Assembly: GCF_000188015.2 (NCBI RefSeq)
Contig: NZ_AEUX02000007.1
Location: 248,001 to 312,000, forward strand
Length of the DNA stretch: 64,000 bases
Source: Streptococcus ictaluri 707-05
GTDB taxonomy: Bacteria; Bacillota; Bacilli; Lactobacillales; Streptococcaceae
Direction of reading: 5' to 3'
Below, in pieces: positions 26,308 to 36,175 of the stretch. Each line of letters starts with the position of its first letter. Within the stretch, counting starts at the first letter, position 1. The position numbers and the translations under genes are program-made. The notes below the pieces were generated by a model. It made no database searches, was not told the origin of the DNA, and saw only the letters and a program-made list of their open reading frames with translations.

Positions 26308-26354
26308 TTGACATCAAGTACCGTCTATGTTATTATATTAGACGGTACTTTTTA
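26308..26354 (+). promoter_or_regulatory. SpyAD terminator with embedded str-operon promoter
   Basis: Perfect 12-bp stem AAGTACCGTCTA (26316-26327) / TAGACGGTACTT (26339-26350) plus T run ends the upstream transcript. The same bases contain a strong promoter: TTGACA 26308-26313, 17 bp, TATTAT 26331-26336. Start predicted near 26343, inside the right arm. Confidence 0.8.
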
Positions 26355-26472
26355 CTTTTGGTCTCTCAAAAGTGTACAGAGACGTGCTGACAATTGTTGC
26401 AAAAAGTGCACCGGATATAGGCTGTCACCAAGTGCTATATCAACCAAAAATAAAAAACACAGGAGAATGTAG

Positions 26473-26886
26473 ATGCCTACAATTAACCAGTTGGTACGTA
26501 AACCACGTAAATCTAAAATTGAAAAATCAGATTCACCAGCTTTGAACATTGGTTACAACAGTCACAAAAAAGTTCAAACTAAAATTGCTGCGCCACAAAA
26601 ACGTGGAGTTGCAACTCGTGTTGGAACAATGACACCTAAAAAACCTAACTCAGCCCTTCGTAAATTCGCTCGTGTACGTTTGAGCAACCTTATTGAAGTT
26701 ACAGCTTACATCCCAGGTATCGGACACAACTTGCAAGAGCACAGTGTTGTTCTTATCCGTGGTGGACGTGTAAAAGACCTTCCAGGGGTACGTTACCATA
26801 TCGTTCGTGGAGCACTTGATACTGCAGGTGTTGCTGACCGTAAACAAGGCCGTTCTAAATACGGTGCTAAACGTCCTAAAGGATAA
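26473..26886 (+). CDS. rpsL: 30S ribosomal protein S12
   Basis: 137 residues, with [11 protein letters not shown] and the [10 protein letters not shown] region. The streptomycin-related lysine context (TPKKPNS) is wild type in appearance. Long 5' leader of about 130 nt with possible small stems (GTCTCT / AGAGAC; GATATAG / CTATATC). First gene of the str operon. Confidence 0.98.
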   Translation: MPTINQLVRKPRKSKIEKSDSPALNIGYNSHKKVQTKIAAPQKRGVATRVGTMTPKKPNSALRKFARVRLSNLIEVTAYIPGIGHNLQEHSVVLIRGGRVKDLPGVRYHIVRGALDTAGVADRKQGRSKYGAKRPKG

Positions 26887-26906
26887 TAGAAGGGGGATAA
26901 GAAAAA

Positions 26907-27377
26907 ATGAGTCGTAAAAATCAAGCGCCTAAACGCGAAGTATTACCAGATCCATTGTATAACTCAAAAATCGTAACACGTCTTATCAACCGTGTTATGC
27001 TTGATGGTAAACGTGGTACAGCAGCTACTATCGTTTACGATGCTTTCACTGCTATCAAAGAAGCAACAGGAAATGACGCTCTTGAAGTATTTGAAACAGC
27101 TATGGACAACATCATGCCTGTACTTGAAGTACGTGCACGCCGTGTTGGTGGTTCTAACTACCAAGTCCCAGTTGAAGTTCGTCCAGAACGTCGTATAACT
27201 CTAGGACTTCGTTGGTTGGTAAATGCATCACGTGCTCGTGGTGAACACACTATGAAAGATCGTCTTGCTAAAGAAATCATGGATGCTGCAAACAACACTG
27301 GTGCATCAGTTAAGAAACGTGAAGATACTCACAAAATGGCTGAAGCTAACCGTGCCTTTGCTCACTTCCGTTGGTAA
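26907..27377 (+). CDS. rpsG: 30S ribosomal protein S7
   Basis: 156 residues with family sequence ([36 protein letters not shown]). Primary 16S rRNA-binding protein of the 30S head. 20 bp after rpsL. Confidence 0.98.
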   Translation: MSRKNQAPKREVLPDPLYNSKIVTRLINRVMLDGKRGTAATIVYDAFTAIKEATGNDALEVFETAMDNIMPVLEVRARRVGGSNYQVPVEVRPERRITLGLRWLVNASRARGEHTMKDRLAKEIMDAANNTGASVKKREDTHKMAEANRAFAHFRW

Positions 27378-27460
27378 GATCAACCATTGGCTAACTTTAG
27401 TGCCTTTGCCTTTAAAAGGTTGGCTTTCTAAAGGAACCATTTAAAAACGAACATTTATCA

Positions 27461-27506
27461 AACGGGTAGGTCCTGCCTATCCGTTTTTTATAAATAATGC
27501 TATAAT
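27461..27506 (+). terminator. Terminator after rpsG, followed by fusA -10 box
   Basis: AACGGGTAGG / CCTATCCGTT stem with loop TCCTG and TTTTTT (27461-27489); TATAAT at 27501-27506 then provides a separate start for fusA. Confidence 0.75.
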
Positions 27507-27537
27507 AAAGAGTAAACTAAAAAAATAGGAGAAACAC

Positions 27538-29616
27538 ATGGCTCGCGAATTTTCACTTGCAAAAACTCGTAATATCGGTATCATGGCTCACGTCGATGCT
27601 GGTAAAACAACTACAACAGAGCGTATCCTTTACTACACTGGTAAAATTCATAAAATCGGTGAAACACACGAAGGTGCATCACAAATGGACTGGATGGAGC
27701 AAGAGCAAGAACGTGGTATAACTATCACATCTGCTGCGACAACTGCACAATGGGATGGACATCGTGTTAACATCATCGACACACCAGGACACGTGGACTT
27801 CACCATCGAAGTACAACGTTCCCTACGTGTTCTTGACGGTGCGGTAACCGTTCTTGACTCACAATCAGGTGTTGAGCCTCAAACTGAAACAGTTTGGCGT
27901 CAAGCAACTGAATACGGTGTTCCACGTATCGTATTTGCTAACAAAATGGATAAAATTGGTGCTGACTTCCTTTACTCAGTACAAACACTTCATGACCGTC
28001 TTCAAGCAAATGCTCATCCAATTCAATTGCCAATCGGTGCTGAAGATGACTTCCGTGGTATCATTGACTTGATCAAGATGAAAGCAGAAATCTATACTAA
28101 CGACCTTGGTACAGGTATTCTTGAAGAAGATATTCCAGAAGAATACTTAGAACAAGCACAAGAATACCGTGAAAAATTAATCGAAGCAGTTGCTGAAACT
28201 GATGAAGAATTAATGATGAAATACCTTGAAGGTGAAGAAATCACTAACGACGAATTGATCGCAGGTATTCGCCAAGCAACAATCAATGTTGAATTCTTCC
28301 CAGTACTTTGTGGTTCTGCCTTCAAAAACAAAGGTGTTCAATTGATGCTTGATGCGGTTATCGCATACCTTCCAAGCCCACTTGATATCCCTGCTATCAA
28401 AGGTATCAACCCAGATACAGATGCAGAAGAAGAGCGTCCAGCTTCTGACGAAGAGCCATTTGCTGCCCTTGCCTTCAAGATCATGACTGACCCATTCGTA
28501 GGTCGTTTGACATTCTTCCGTGTTTACTCAGGTGTTCTTAATAGCGGTTCTTACGTTATGAATACATCAAAAGGTAAACGTGAGCGTATCGGACGTATCC
28601 TTCAAATGCACGCAAACAGCCGTCAAGAAATCGAAACAGTTTATGCTGGTGATATCGCTGCCGCTGTTGGTTTGAAAGACACTACAACTGGTGATTCATT
28701 GACTGATGAAAAAGCAAAAGTTATTCTTGAGTCAATCGAAGTTCCAGAACCAGTTATCCAATTGATGGTTGAGCCAAAATCTAAAGCTGACCAAGATAAG
28801 ATGGGTGTTGCCCTTCAAAAACTTGCTGAAGAAGATCCAACTTTCCGTGTTGAAACAAACGTTGAAACTGGTGAAACAGTTATCGCTGGTATGGGTGAGC
28901 TTCACCTTGACGTTCTTGTTGACCGTATGCGTCGTGAGTTCAAAGTTGAAGCAAACGTAGGTGCTCCTCAAGTATCTTACCGTGAAACATTCCGTGCTTC
29001 TACTCAAGCTCGTGGATTCTTCAAACGCCAATCTGGTGGTAAAGGTCAATTCGGTGATGTTTGGATTGAATTTACACCAAATGAAGAAGGTAAAGGATTT
29101 GAGTTTGAAAATGCTATCGTTGGTGGTGTGGTTCCTCGTGAATTCATCCCAGCTGTAGAAAAAGGACTTGTTGAGTCTATGGCAAACGGTGTTCTTGCAG
29201 GTTACCCAATGGTTGACGTTAAAGCTAAGCTTTACGATGGATCATACCATGATGTTGACTCATCTGAAACTGCCTTCAAGATTGCAGCATCTCTTGCTCT
29301 TAAAGAAGCAGCTAAGTCAGCACAACCAGCTATCCTTGAGCCAATGATGCTTGTTACTATCACAGCACCTGAAGATAACTTAGGTGATGTTATGGGACAC
29401 GTAACTGCTCGTCGTGGACGTGTAGATGGTATGGAAGCACACGGTAACAGCCAAATCGTTCGTGCTTACGTTCCACTTGCTGAAATGTTTGGTTACGCAA
29501 CTGTTCTTCGTTCTGCTACTCAAGGACGTGGTACTTTCATGATGGTATTTGACCACTATGAAGATGTTCCTAAATCAGTTCAAGAAGAAATCATCAAGAA
29601 AAACAAAGGGGAATAA
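27538..29616 (+). CDS. fusA: Translation elongation factor G
   Basis: 692 residues. GTPase motifs [15 protein letters not shown] (G1), RGITI (G2), DTPGHVDF (G3) and [11 protein letters not shown] (G4), then domains II-V. Drives ribosomal translocation. High-expression codon use like the neighbouring ribosomal genes. Intact. Confidence 0.98.
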   Translation: MAREFSLAKTRNIGIMAHVDAGKTTTTERILYYTGKIHKIGETHEGASQMDWMEQEQERGITITSAATTAQWDGHRVNIIDTPGHVDFTIEVQRSLRVLDGAVTVLDSQSGVEPQTETVWRQATEYGVPRIVFANKMDKIGADFLYSVQTLHDRLQANAHPIQLPIGAEDDFRGIIDLIKMKAEIYTNDLGTGILEEDIPEEYLEQAQEYREKLIEAVAETDEELMMKYLEGEEITNDELIAGIRQATINVEFFPVLCGSAFKNKGVQLMLDAVIAYLPSPLDIPAIKGINPDTDAEEERPASDEEPFAALAFKIMTDPFVGRLTFFRVYSGVLNSGSYVMNTSKGKRERIGRILQMHANSRQEIETVYAGDIAAAVGLKDTTTGDSLTDEKAKVILESIEVPEPVIQLMVEPKSKADQDKMGVALQKLAEEDPTFRVETNVETGETVIAGMGELHLDVLVDRMRREFKVEANVGAPQVSYRETFRASTQARGFFKRQSGGKGQFGDVWIEFTPNEEGKGFEFENAIVGGVVPREFIPAVEKGLVESMANGVLAGYPMVDVKAKLYDGSYHDVDSSETAFKIAASLALKEAAKSAQPAILEPMMLVTITAPEDNLGDVMGHVTARRGRVDGMEAHGNSQIVRAYVPLAEMFGYATVLRSATQGRGTFMMVFDHYEDVPKSVQEEIIKKNKGE

Positions 29617-29623
29617 TAATCCC

Positions 29624-29655
29624 AAAAAAAGAGCAGAGCTTATCTGCTCTTTTTT
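29624..29655 (+). terminator. fusA terminator
   Basis: AAAAAGAGCAGA / TCTGCTCTTTTT stem with loop GCTTA, followed by T residues. Confidence 0.95.
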
Positions 29656-29819
29656 CTTGTTTTATAGAACAAAAAAAGATGTAAAAAACAAAAATGGGAG
29701 ATAGAGACAGAAGAGAAGAAAGGGAATTTTTTAGCTTCATTAAAGGTTTTAGAATCTCTTTAAAGCCTCTGATTCCCTTGAAAATAAAGGGTTTGCTTTT
29801 ATGAAAACAACGAATTTGT

Positions 29820-29848
29820 TTGCATTTTTTCTGAAATAGTTATATAAT
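29820..29848 (+). promoter_or_regulatory. gap promoter and leader
   Basis: TTGCAT (29820-29825), 17-bp spacer, TATAAT (29843-29848). The ~105-nt leader has short stems (TTGCA / TGCAA and GGGAGTAATCCC). The rest of the fusA-gap interval (29656-29819) is AT-rich with nothing further that I can identify. Confidence 0.75.
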
Positions 29849-29958
29849 AGATTTGTTGAAGGGTTATTGCAAAGGACTGCAAGTTAATCTTTTCACAATG
29901 GGTAGGGAGTAATCCCTTTATAATAATTCTTTTGATTTTCATAAGGAGGAAATCACTA

Positions 29959-30969
29959 ATGGTAGTTAAAGTTGGTATTAACGGTTTTGGTCGTATCGGA
30001 CGTCTTGCGTTCCGTAGTATTCAAAATGTTGAAGGTGTTGAAGTAACTCGTATCAACGACCTTACAGATCCAAACATGCTTGCACACTTGTTGAAATACG
30101 ATACAACTCAAGGTCGTTTTGACGGAACTGTTGAAGTTAAAGATGGTGGATTTGAAGTGAACGGAAACTTCATCAAAGTTTCTGCAGAACGTGATCCAGA
30201 AAACATTGACTGGGCAACTGACGGTGTAGAAATCGTTCTTGAAGCAACTGGTTTCTTCGCTAAAAAAGAAGCTGCTGAAAAACACTTACATGCAAACGGT
30301 GCTAAAAAAGTTGTTATCACTGCTCCTGGTGGAAACGATGTTAAAACAGTTGTATTTAACACTAACCATGATATCCTTGATGGATCTGAAACAGTTATCT
30401 CAGGTGCTTCATGTACTACAAACTGTTTAGCTCCTATGGCTAAAGCACTTCATGATTCATTTGGTATCCAAAAAGGTTTGATGACTACAATCCATGCTTA
30501 CACTGGTGACCAAATGGTTCTTGACGGACCACACCGTGGTGGTGACCTTCGTCGTGCTCGTGCTGCAGCAGCAAACATTGTACCTAACTCAACTGGTGCT
30601 GCTAAAGCTATCGGACTTGTAATCCCTGAACTTAACGGTAAACTTGACGGTGCTGCACAACGTGTTCCTGTTCCAACTGGATCAGTAACTGAATTGGTAG
30701 TAACTCTTGATAAAAACGTTTCTGTAGAAGAAGTTAACGCTGCTATGAAAGCTGCTGCAAACGAAAGTTACGGATACACTGAAGATCCAATCGTTTCTTC
30801 AGATATCGTTGGTATTTCATACGGTTCATTGTTTGACGCAACTCAAACTAAAGTTATGGAAGTTGACGGATCACAATTAGTTAAAGTTGTTTCATGGTAT
30901 GACAACGAAATGTCTTACACAGCACAACTTGTACGTACTCTTGAGTACTTTGCAAAAATTGCTAAATAA
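29959..30969 (+). CDS. gapA: Glyceraldehyde-3-phosphate dehydrogenase (Plr/SDH)
   Basis: 336 residues from ATG 29959 (AAGGAGGA upstream; an earlier in-frame start at 29932 is unlikely). NAD-binding [11 protein letters not shown] and catalytic C152 in [13 protein letters not shown]. Glycolytic enzyme that in group A streptococci is also displayed on the surface as a plasmin(ogen)-binding receptor. Confidence 0.98.
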   Translation: MVVKVGINGFGRIGRLAFRSIQNVEGVEVTRINDLTDPNMLAHLLKYDTTQGRFDGTVEVKDGGFEVNGNFIKVSAERDPENIDWATDGVEIVLEATGFFAKKEAAEKHLHANGAKKVVITAPGGNDVKTVVFNTNHDILDGSETVISGASCTTNCLAPMAKALHDSFGIQKGLMTTIHAYTGDQMVLDGPHRGGDLRRARAAAANIVPNSTGAAKAIGLVIPELNGKLDGAAQRVPVPTGSVTELVVTLDKNVSVEEVNAAMKAAANESYGYTEDPIVSSDIVGISYGSLFDATQTKVMEVDGSQLVKVVSWYDNEMSYTAQLVRTLEYFAKIAK

Positions 30970-30979
30970 TTCATTTTAG

Positions 30980-31009
30980 AAACCTAGTTAATCTAGGTTT
31001 CTTTTTTTT
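30980..31009 (+). terminator. gap terminator
   Basis: AAACCTAG / CTAGGTTT with loop TTAAT and a run of eight T residues. Confidence 0.92.
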
Positions 31010-31055
31010 ATTTTAGTCGACAAAAATTTTACCTTATCTAATTCTTTTCCTCTGG

Positions 31056-31084
31056 TTGACAATCTCTTCTTATGGTAATACAAT
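31056..31084 (+). promoter_or_regulatory. lppC promoter
   Basis: TTGACA (31056-31061), 17-bp spacer, TACAAT (31079-31084). Confidence 0.8.
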
Positions 31085-31139
31085 GGAAGGTGGTTAAAAA
31101 TTAACCATGCTTAAGAAAGTTTTCAAATAGGAGGATATT

Positions 31140-31998
31140 ATGAAATCACAGAAGCTTCTTAGCCTTGTCTCACTTAGTGTGTCACTTGTATTGGTAACTG
31201 GATGTTCCGTCAAGGACAATAAAAAAGCGGTTGCTCCAAAGGAGCCTAAGAAAGAGCAAGTACTTCGTTTATCAAATGACCAATTGCGGTCTAAAGAAAA
31301 TACCATGTCAGTGCTATGGTATCAACAGTCTGAAGAAGCAAAGGCTCTTTATTTACAAGGTTATCAAGTGGCCAAAGACCGTCTAGATAGTCTTTTGGCT
31401 AAACCAAGCGAAAAACCTTATTCTATTGTTCTAGATATTGACGAAACTGTTTTGGACAATAGTCCTTATCAGGCCAAAAATATCAAAGAAGGAACTGGTT
31501 TTTTCTCCAGAGTCATGGGATTTATGGGTTCAAGAAAAATCAGCAAAACCAGTAGCAGGAGCTAAAGATTTCTTACAATATGCTAATGATAAAGGGGTTC
31601 AAATCTACTATGTTTCTGACCGAACAACTAAGCAAGTAGACCCTACAATGGAAAATCTAGAAAAAGAAGGTATTCCTGTGCAAGGAAAAGAGCATTTCTT
31701 ATTCTATGAAGATGGCATGACTTCTAAAGAGTCTCGTCGCCAAAAAGTTATGGAAACAACTAATTTAGCCCTATTATTTGGTGATAACTTAGTAGACTTT
31801 GCTGAATTCTCTAAGACATCAAAAGAAGACCGTCAAACACTGTTAGATCAACTTCACCAAGAATTTGGAAACAAGTTTATCATTTTCCCTAATCCAATGT
31901 ATGGCTCATGGGAGAGTGCTGTATACAAAGGTGAAAAATTAGATGGCAAAGGGCAAGTTAAGGCTAGTGAGAAGGCTTTAGAAGCTTTTGGAAACTAA
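31140..31998 (+). pseudogene. lppC: LppC-type acid phosphatase lipoprotein (e(P4) family), frameshifted
   Basis: Lipoprotein signal with LVTGC, then the HAD nucleophile motif LDIDETVLDNSPYQ. At the T6 run 31499-31504 the frame shifts and ends as GFFSRVMGFMGSRK... at 31565. The alternative frame continues correctly as SPESWDLWVQEKSAKPVAGAKDFL with the later HAD motifs (YYVSDRT, LLFGDNLVDF) to 31998. Deleting one T gives a 285-residue protein of normal family length. The class includes group A/C LppC surface phosphatases. As written only a ~141-residue fragment is made. Confidence 0.87.
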
Positions 31999-32097
31999 AG
32001 CAATTGTTTAAATCGAAAAAGTAAAAATGAGATTTCAGAATCTATGAAAATTTGTGAAATAATTATTTTATTGTTTTCATATTTTAACTTTCTCAAG

Positions 32098-32113
32098 AGA
32101 ATTGTGATATAAT
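32098..32113 (+). promoter_or_regulatory. pgk extended -10 promoter
   Basis: AGAATTGTGATATAAT, with TGATATAAT as extended -10. The same 16 bases occur before oppA (36116-36131). Confidence 0.7.
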
Positions 32114-32147
32114 AGATAATATCAAAAATATTAAGGAGTCTATTCAT

Positions 32148-33344
32148 ATGGCTAAAATGACTGTTAAAGATATCGACTTAAAAGGAAAAAAAGTTCTTGT
32201 TCGTGTTGACTTTAATGTACCTTTAAAAGATGGTGTTATCACTAATGATAACCGTATTTCGGCAGCTCTTCCTACTATCAAGTATATTATTGAAAATGGC
32301 GGTCGTGCGATTCTTTTCTCTCACTTAGGACGTGTTAAAGAAGAAGCAGACAAAGAAGGCAAATCTTTAGCGCCAGTAGCTAAAAACTTAGCTGAAAAAC
32401 TTGGTCAAGAGGTTGTTTTCCTAGGTGCTACACGTGGTGCAGAACTTGAAGATGCTATCAATGCGCTTGAAGACGGTCAAGTCCTATTGGTAGAAAACAC
32501 TCGTTTTGAAGATGTTGACGGTAAAAAAGAATCTAAAAATGATCCTGAACTTGGTCAATACTGGGCATCACTTGGAGATGGTATCTTTGTAAACGATGCT
32601 TTTGGTACAGCTCACCGTGCTCATGCTTCAAACGTTGGTATCTCAGCAAACGTTGATAAAGCAGTAGCTGGATTCCTTTTGGAAAACGAAATTGCTTATA
32701 TCAAAGAAGCTGTTGAAACTCCAGAACGTCCATTTGTAGCAATCCTTGGTGGTTCAAAAGTTTCAGATAAAATCGGTGTTATCGAAAACCTTCTTGACAA
32801 AGCTGATAAAGTTCTTATCGGTGGTGGAATGACTTATACCTTCTACAAAGCCCAAGGTATCGAAATTGGTAACTCACTTGTTGAAGAAGACAAGCTTGAT
32901 GTTGCCAAATCACTTCTTGAAAAAGCTAATGGCAAATTGATCTTGCCAGTTGACTCTAAAGAAGCTAACGCTTTTGCAGGTTACGATGTTGTTCGTGATA
33001 CTGAAGGTGAAGCTGTTTCTGAAGGCTTCCTTGGTTTGGATATCGGTCCTAAATCAATCACTAAATTTGAAGAAGCCCTTGAAGGTGCTAAAACCGTTGT
33101 TTGGAACGGACCAATGGGTGTCTTTGAAAACCCTGACTTCCAAGCTGGTACAATCGGTGTAATGGATGCTATCGTTAAACAACCAGGTGTTAAATCAATT
33201 ATCGGTGGTGGTGATTCAGCAGCTGCTGCCATCAACCTTGGTCGTGCAGATAAATTCTCATGGATCTCAACAGGTGGTGGTGCATCAATGGAATTATTAG
33301 AAGGTAAAGAATTACCAGGATTATCTGCCTTAACAGAAAAATAA
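32148..33344 (+). CDS. pgk: Phosphoglycerate kinase
   Basis: 398 residues with [27 protein letters not shown], and the nucleotide-binding [12 protein letters not shown] / [14 protein letters not shown]-terminus. Converts 1,3-bisphosphoglycerate to 3-phosphoglycerate, making ATP. Own promoter; terminator follows. Confidence 0.98.
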   Translation: MAKMTVKDIDLKGKKVLVRVDFNVPLKDGVITNDNRISAALPTIKYIIENGGRAILFSHLGRVKEEADKEGKSLAPVAKNLAEKLGQEVVFLGATRGAELEDAINALEDGQVLLVENTRFEDVDGKKESKNDPELGQYWASLGDGIFVNDAFGTAHRAHASNVGISANVDKAVAGFLLENEIAYIKEAVETPERPFVAILGGSKVSDKIGVIENLLDKADKVLIGGGMTYTFYKAQGIEIGNSLVEEDKLDVAKSLLEKANGKLILPVDSKEANAFAGYDVVRDTEGEAVSEGFLGLDIGPKSITKFEEALEGAKTVVWNGPMGVFENPDFQAGTIGVMDAIVKQPGVKSIIGGGDSAAAAINLGRADKFSWISTGGGASMELLEGKELPGLSALTEK

Positions 33345-33414
33345 ACTTCCATCTGTTGCAAGTCTCTGCAAAATCCTGATTTTGTAGAAAAGGAACAACC
33401 CTGGAATGTTAGAG

Positions 33415-33439
33415 AAAAGGTCGCTCGCGGCCTTTTTTT
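33415..33439 (+). terminator. pgk terminator
   Basis: AAAGG-T-CGC / GCG-GCCTTT stem followed by seven T residues. Confidence 0.85.
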
Positions 33440-33593
33440 GTATGAGATGAAAAAGGTAAGTGTTCTACGATTTTCGTTCTGGGATGCCGAACCTTTCTTA
33501 TTCTTTTTCGGTAATTAGTTTTCAAGTTTTGGCAATCATGTTAGAATAAACAGTATCTATAATGGATAGAAAATAAATGAGGCCTAAGTACAG

Positions 33594-34115
33594 ATGAAGT
33601 ATCGGTTTGATCCTACAAAATTTAAAATTGGCATGCGAACCTTTAAGACAGGTTTGGCAGTCTTTCTTGTTTTACTCCTATTTTCCTTCTTTGATTTAGA
33701 AGGCTTACAGATTGGCGTCTTGACAGCTGTTTTTAGTTTGAGAGAAGATTTTGATAGAACTGTTTCTTTTGGTTTTTCCAGAATTATTGGAAATACGATT
33801 GGTGGAATTCTAGCTTTGATTTTTTATTTTTTCAATGCTCTTTTTCATCAGCACATGCTAGTCACCCTGATATTAGTTCCTATTTTAACCATGTTAACGA
33901 TTATGTTTAATGTGGCCTTTGGCAATAAGTCTGGAATTATTGGAGCAGTTGCGGCACTGCTGATTATCACCTTATCCATTCCTACAGGACAGACCTTTAT
34001 ATATGTTATTTCTCGAGTTTTTGAGACATTTTGTGGGGTCTTTATTGCTATTTTAGTCAATACTGACGTGGATTTGATTAAAAATAAGTGGTTTGGTAAA
34101 AAATACTTGAAATGA
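33594..34115 (+). CDS. FUSC/ArAE_1-type membrane protein
   Basis: 173 residues with four or five hydrophobic segments and the family N-terminus FKIGMRTFKTGLAVFLVLLLFSFF. Small aromatic-acid-exporter-like (DUF939 type) proteins of this size are common in Gram-positives, often only the N-terminal membrane half. Transport substrate unknown. It lies between pgk and glnR. Confidence 0.7.
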   Translation: MKYRFDPTKFKIGMRTFKTGLAVFLVLLLFSFFDLEGLQIGVLTAVFSLREDFDRTVSFGFSRIIGNTIGGILALIFYFFNALFHQHMLVTLILVPILTMLTIMFNVAFGNKSGIIGAVAALLIITLSIPTGQTFIYVISRVFETFCGVFIAILVNTDVDLIKNKWFGKKYLK

Positions 34116-34168
34116 TGTTAGAAAACCTAACATATATACTTGACAGCTAAAACAATTCAGCCTATAAT
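34116..34168 (+). promoter_or_regulatory. GlnR box and glnRA promoter
   Basis: TGTTA-N7-TAACA at 34116-34132 is a perfect match to the GlnR operator TGTNAN7TNACA. It is followed by TTGACA (34140-34145), 17 bp and TATAAT (34163-34168). This indicates autoregulation of glnRA by nitrogen status. Confidence 0.93.
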
Positions 34169-34190
34169 AAGGGGGTGAAAGGAGTTCGTC

Positions 34191-34562
34191 ATGAAAGAAA
34201 AAGAATTGAGACGCTCAATGGCAGTCTTCCCTATTGGCACGGTCATGAAGTTAACGGATCTCTCAGCGAGACAAATTCGTTATTATGAAGATCAAGAGCT
34301 GATAAAGCCTGAGAGAACAGATGGTAATCGCCGGATGTTTTCGTTAAATGATATGGATAGACTATTAGAAATCAAAGATTTTTTAAATGAAGGTCTAAAC
34401 ATTGCAGCGATAAAGCGTGAATACGCTCGTCGTCAAGACCGCTTGTTGCAAAAGCAAAAAGCCTTGACTGATGCTGACGTGAGACGTATCTTGCATGATG
34501 AGCTTCTCAATCAAAGTGGTTTTTCAACCCCTTCACAACATATTGGCAATTTTCGTATCTAA
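34191..34562 (+). CDS. glnR: Glutamine synthetase repressor GlnR
   Basis: 123 residues, MerR-type HTH (LTDLSARQIRYYEDQELIKPERTDGNRR) and a short C-terminal tail that in this family senses feedback-inhibited GlnA. Precedes glnA in one operon under a GlnR box. Confidence 0.95.
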   Translation: MKEKELRRSMAVFPIGTVMKLTDLSARQIRYYEDQELIKPERTDGNRRMFSLNDMDRLLEIKDFLNEGLNIAAIKREYARRQDRLLQKQKALTDADVRRILHDELLNQSGFSTPSQHIGNFRI

Positions 34563-34598
34563 GCGATACTTAGAATGATTTTAAAGGAGACCTATTCA

Positions 34599-35945
34599 AT
34601 GGCAATCACAGCAGCTGACATTCGTCGCGAAGTCAAAGAAAAAAATGTGACCTTCCTTCGCTTAATGTTCACTGATATCATGGGAATTATGAAGAATGTC
34701 GAAATTCCAGCAACTGAAGAACAATTAGATAAAGTCTTATCCAACAAAGCCATGTTTGATGGCTCTTCAATTGAAGGGTTTGTGCGTATCAATGAATCAG
34801 ATATGTATTTGTATCCTGATTTAGACACTTGGATTGTTTTCCCTTGGGGAGATGAAAATGGTGCTGTTGCAGGTTTAATCTGTGATATCTACACAGCTGA
34901 GGGCAAACCTTTTGCAGGGGACCCTCGTGGCAACTTGAAAAAAGCTTTGAAACATATGGAAGAAGTTGGTTATCAGTCTTTCAATTTGGGACCAGAACCA
35001 GAATTCTTCTTATTTAAAATGGATGAAAAAGGTAATCCAACACTTGAAGTGAATGACAATGGTGGTTACTTTGATTTGGCACCAATTGACTTAGCGGATA
35101 ATACGCGTCGTGAAATTGTGAATGTTTTGACCAAAATGGGCTTTGAAGTAGAAGCTAGTCACCATGAGGTCGCTGTCGGACAACACGAGATTGATTTTAA
35201 ATACGCCGATGTGTTAAAAGCTTGTGATAATATTCAAATCTTTAAGTTAGTCGTAAAAACCATTGCCCGTGAACATGGCCTGTATGCTACTTTCATGGCG
35301 AAACCTAAATTTGGTATTGCTGGCTCAGGAATGCACTGTAATATGTCCTTGTTTACCAAAGATGGTCAAAATGCTTTTTATGATGAACACGATAAACGTG
35401 GCATGAAACTGTCAGACGACGCTTACTACTTCTTAGGTGGACTGATGAAGCATGCTTATAACTACACAGCTATCACTAACCCAACAGTGAATTCTTACAA
35501 ACGTCTTGTTCCAGGCTATGAAGCACCTGTTTATGTGGCATGGGCAGGAAGTAACCGCTCACCACTTATCCGCGTTCCGGCATCACGTGGTATGGGAACC
35601 CGTTTGGAATTGCGTTCGGTGGATCCGACAGCTAATCCTTATTTAGCCTTGGCTGTTCTTTTGGAAGCTGGTTTGGATGGTATCATCAATAAAATTGAAG
35701 CACCACAACCAGTGGAAGCTAATATCTATACCATGTCTGTGGAAGAACGTAATGCAGCTGGTATTGTGGATCTGCCATCTACTTTGCATAATGCCCTAAA
35801 AGCTCTTCAAAAAGATGAAGTGGTTCAAGCCGCACTTGGTAGTCATATTTACACTAACTTCTTAGAAGCAAAACGTATTGAATGGGCATCTTATGCCACA
35901 TTTGTCTCACAATGGGAAATTGATAACTACCTACACAATTATTAG
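34599..35945 (+). CDS. glnA: Glutamine synthetase type I
   Basis: 448 residues from ATG 34599 (AAAGGAG upstream). [10 protein letters not shown], the ATP/glutamate motif [28 protein letters not shown] and RVPASR. Lacks the adenylylation tyrosine region, so it is the GSI-alpha type regulated through GlnR. Forms glutamine from glutamate and ammonia. Confidence 0.97.
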   Translation: MAITAADIRREVKEKNVTFLRLMFTDIMGIMKNVEIPATEEQLDKVLSNKAMFDGSSIEGFVRINESDMYLYPDLDTWIVFPWGDENGAVAGLICDIYTAEGKPFAGDPRGNLKKALKHMEEVGYQSFNLGPEPEFFLFKMDEKGNPTLEVNDNGGYFDLAPIDLADNTRREIVNVLTKMGFEVEASHHEVAVGQHEIDFKYADVLKACDNIQIFKLVVKTIAREHGLYATFMAKPKFGIAGSGMHCNMSLFTKDGQNAFYDEHDKRGMKLSDDAYYFLGGLMKHAYNYTAITNPTVNSYKRLVPGYEAPVYVAWAGSNRSPLIRVPASRGMGTRLELRSVDPTANPYLALAVLLEAGLDGIINKIEAPQPVEANIYTMSVEERNAAGIVDLPSTLHNALKALQKDEVVQAALGSHIYTNFLEAKRIEWASYATFVSQWEIDNYLHNY

Positions 35946-35950
35946 AAAAT

Positions 35951-35982
35951 AAAAATCCGCTCAACTTTTTGAGTGGATTTTT
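35951..35982 (+). terminator. glnA terminator
   Basis: AAAAATCCGCTCA / TGAGTGGATTTTT hairpin. Confidence 0.93.
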
Positions 35983-36115
35983 ATTAATTTATTCATGTGT
36001 TGTGATTATTTATGAATAAAATGCTTTTAAAACGCTTATTTATAGATGAAAAAAATTTATCAAAAAACATAAAAATAAAATAAAAAATTTTCAGATAAAT
36101 GTGTTTCCTTTTTTA

Positions 36116-36131
36116 AGAATTGTGATATAAT
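36116..36131 (+). promoter_or_regulatory. oppA extended -10 promoter
   Basis: TGATATAAT preceded by AGAATTG, identical over 16 bases to the pgk promoter. The upstream 80 bp are extremely A-rich (UP-element-like). Confidence 0.7.
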
Positions 36132-36175
36132 TTAATCTATCAATTTATTTGATCATTTCACTAGGAGGTCTTTAT

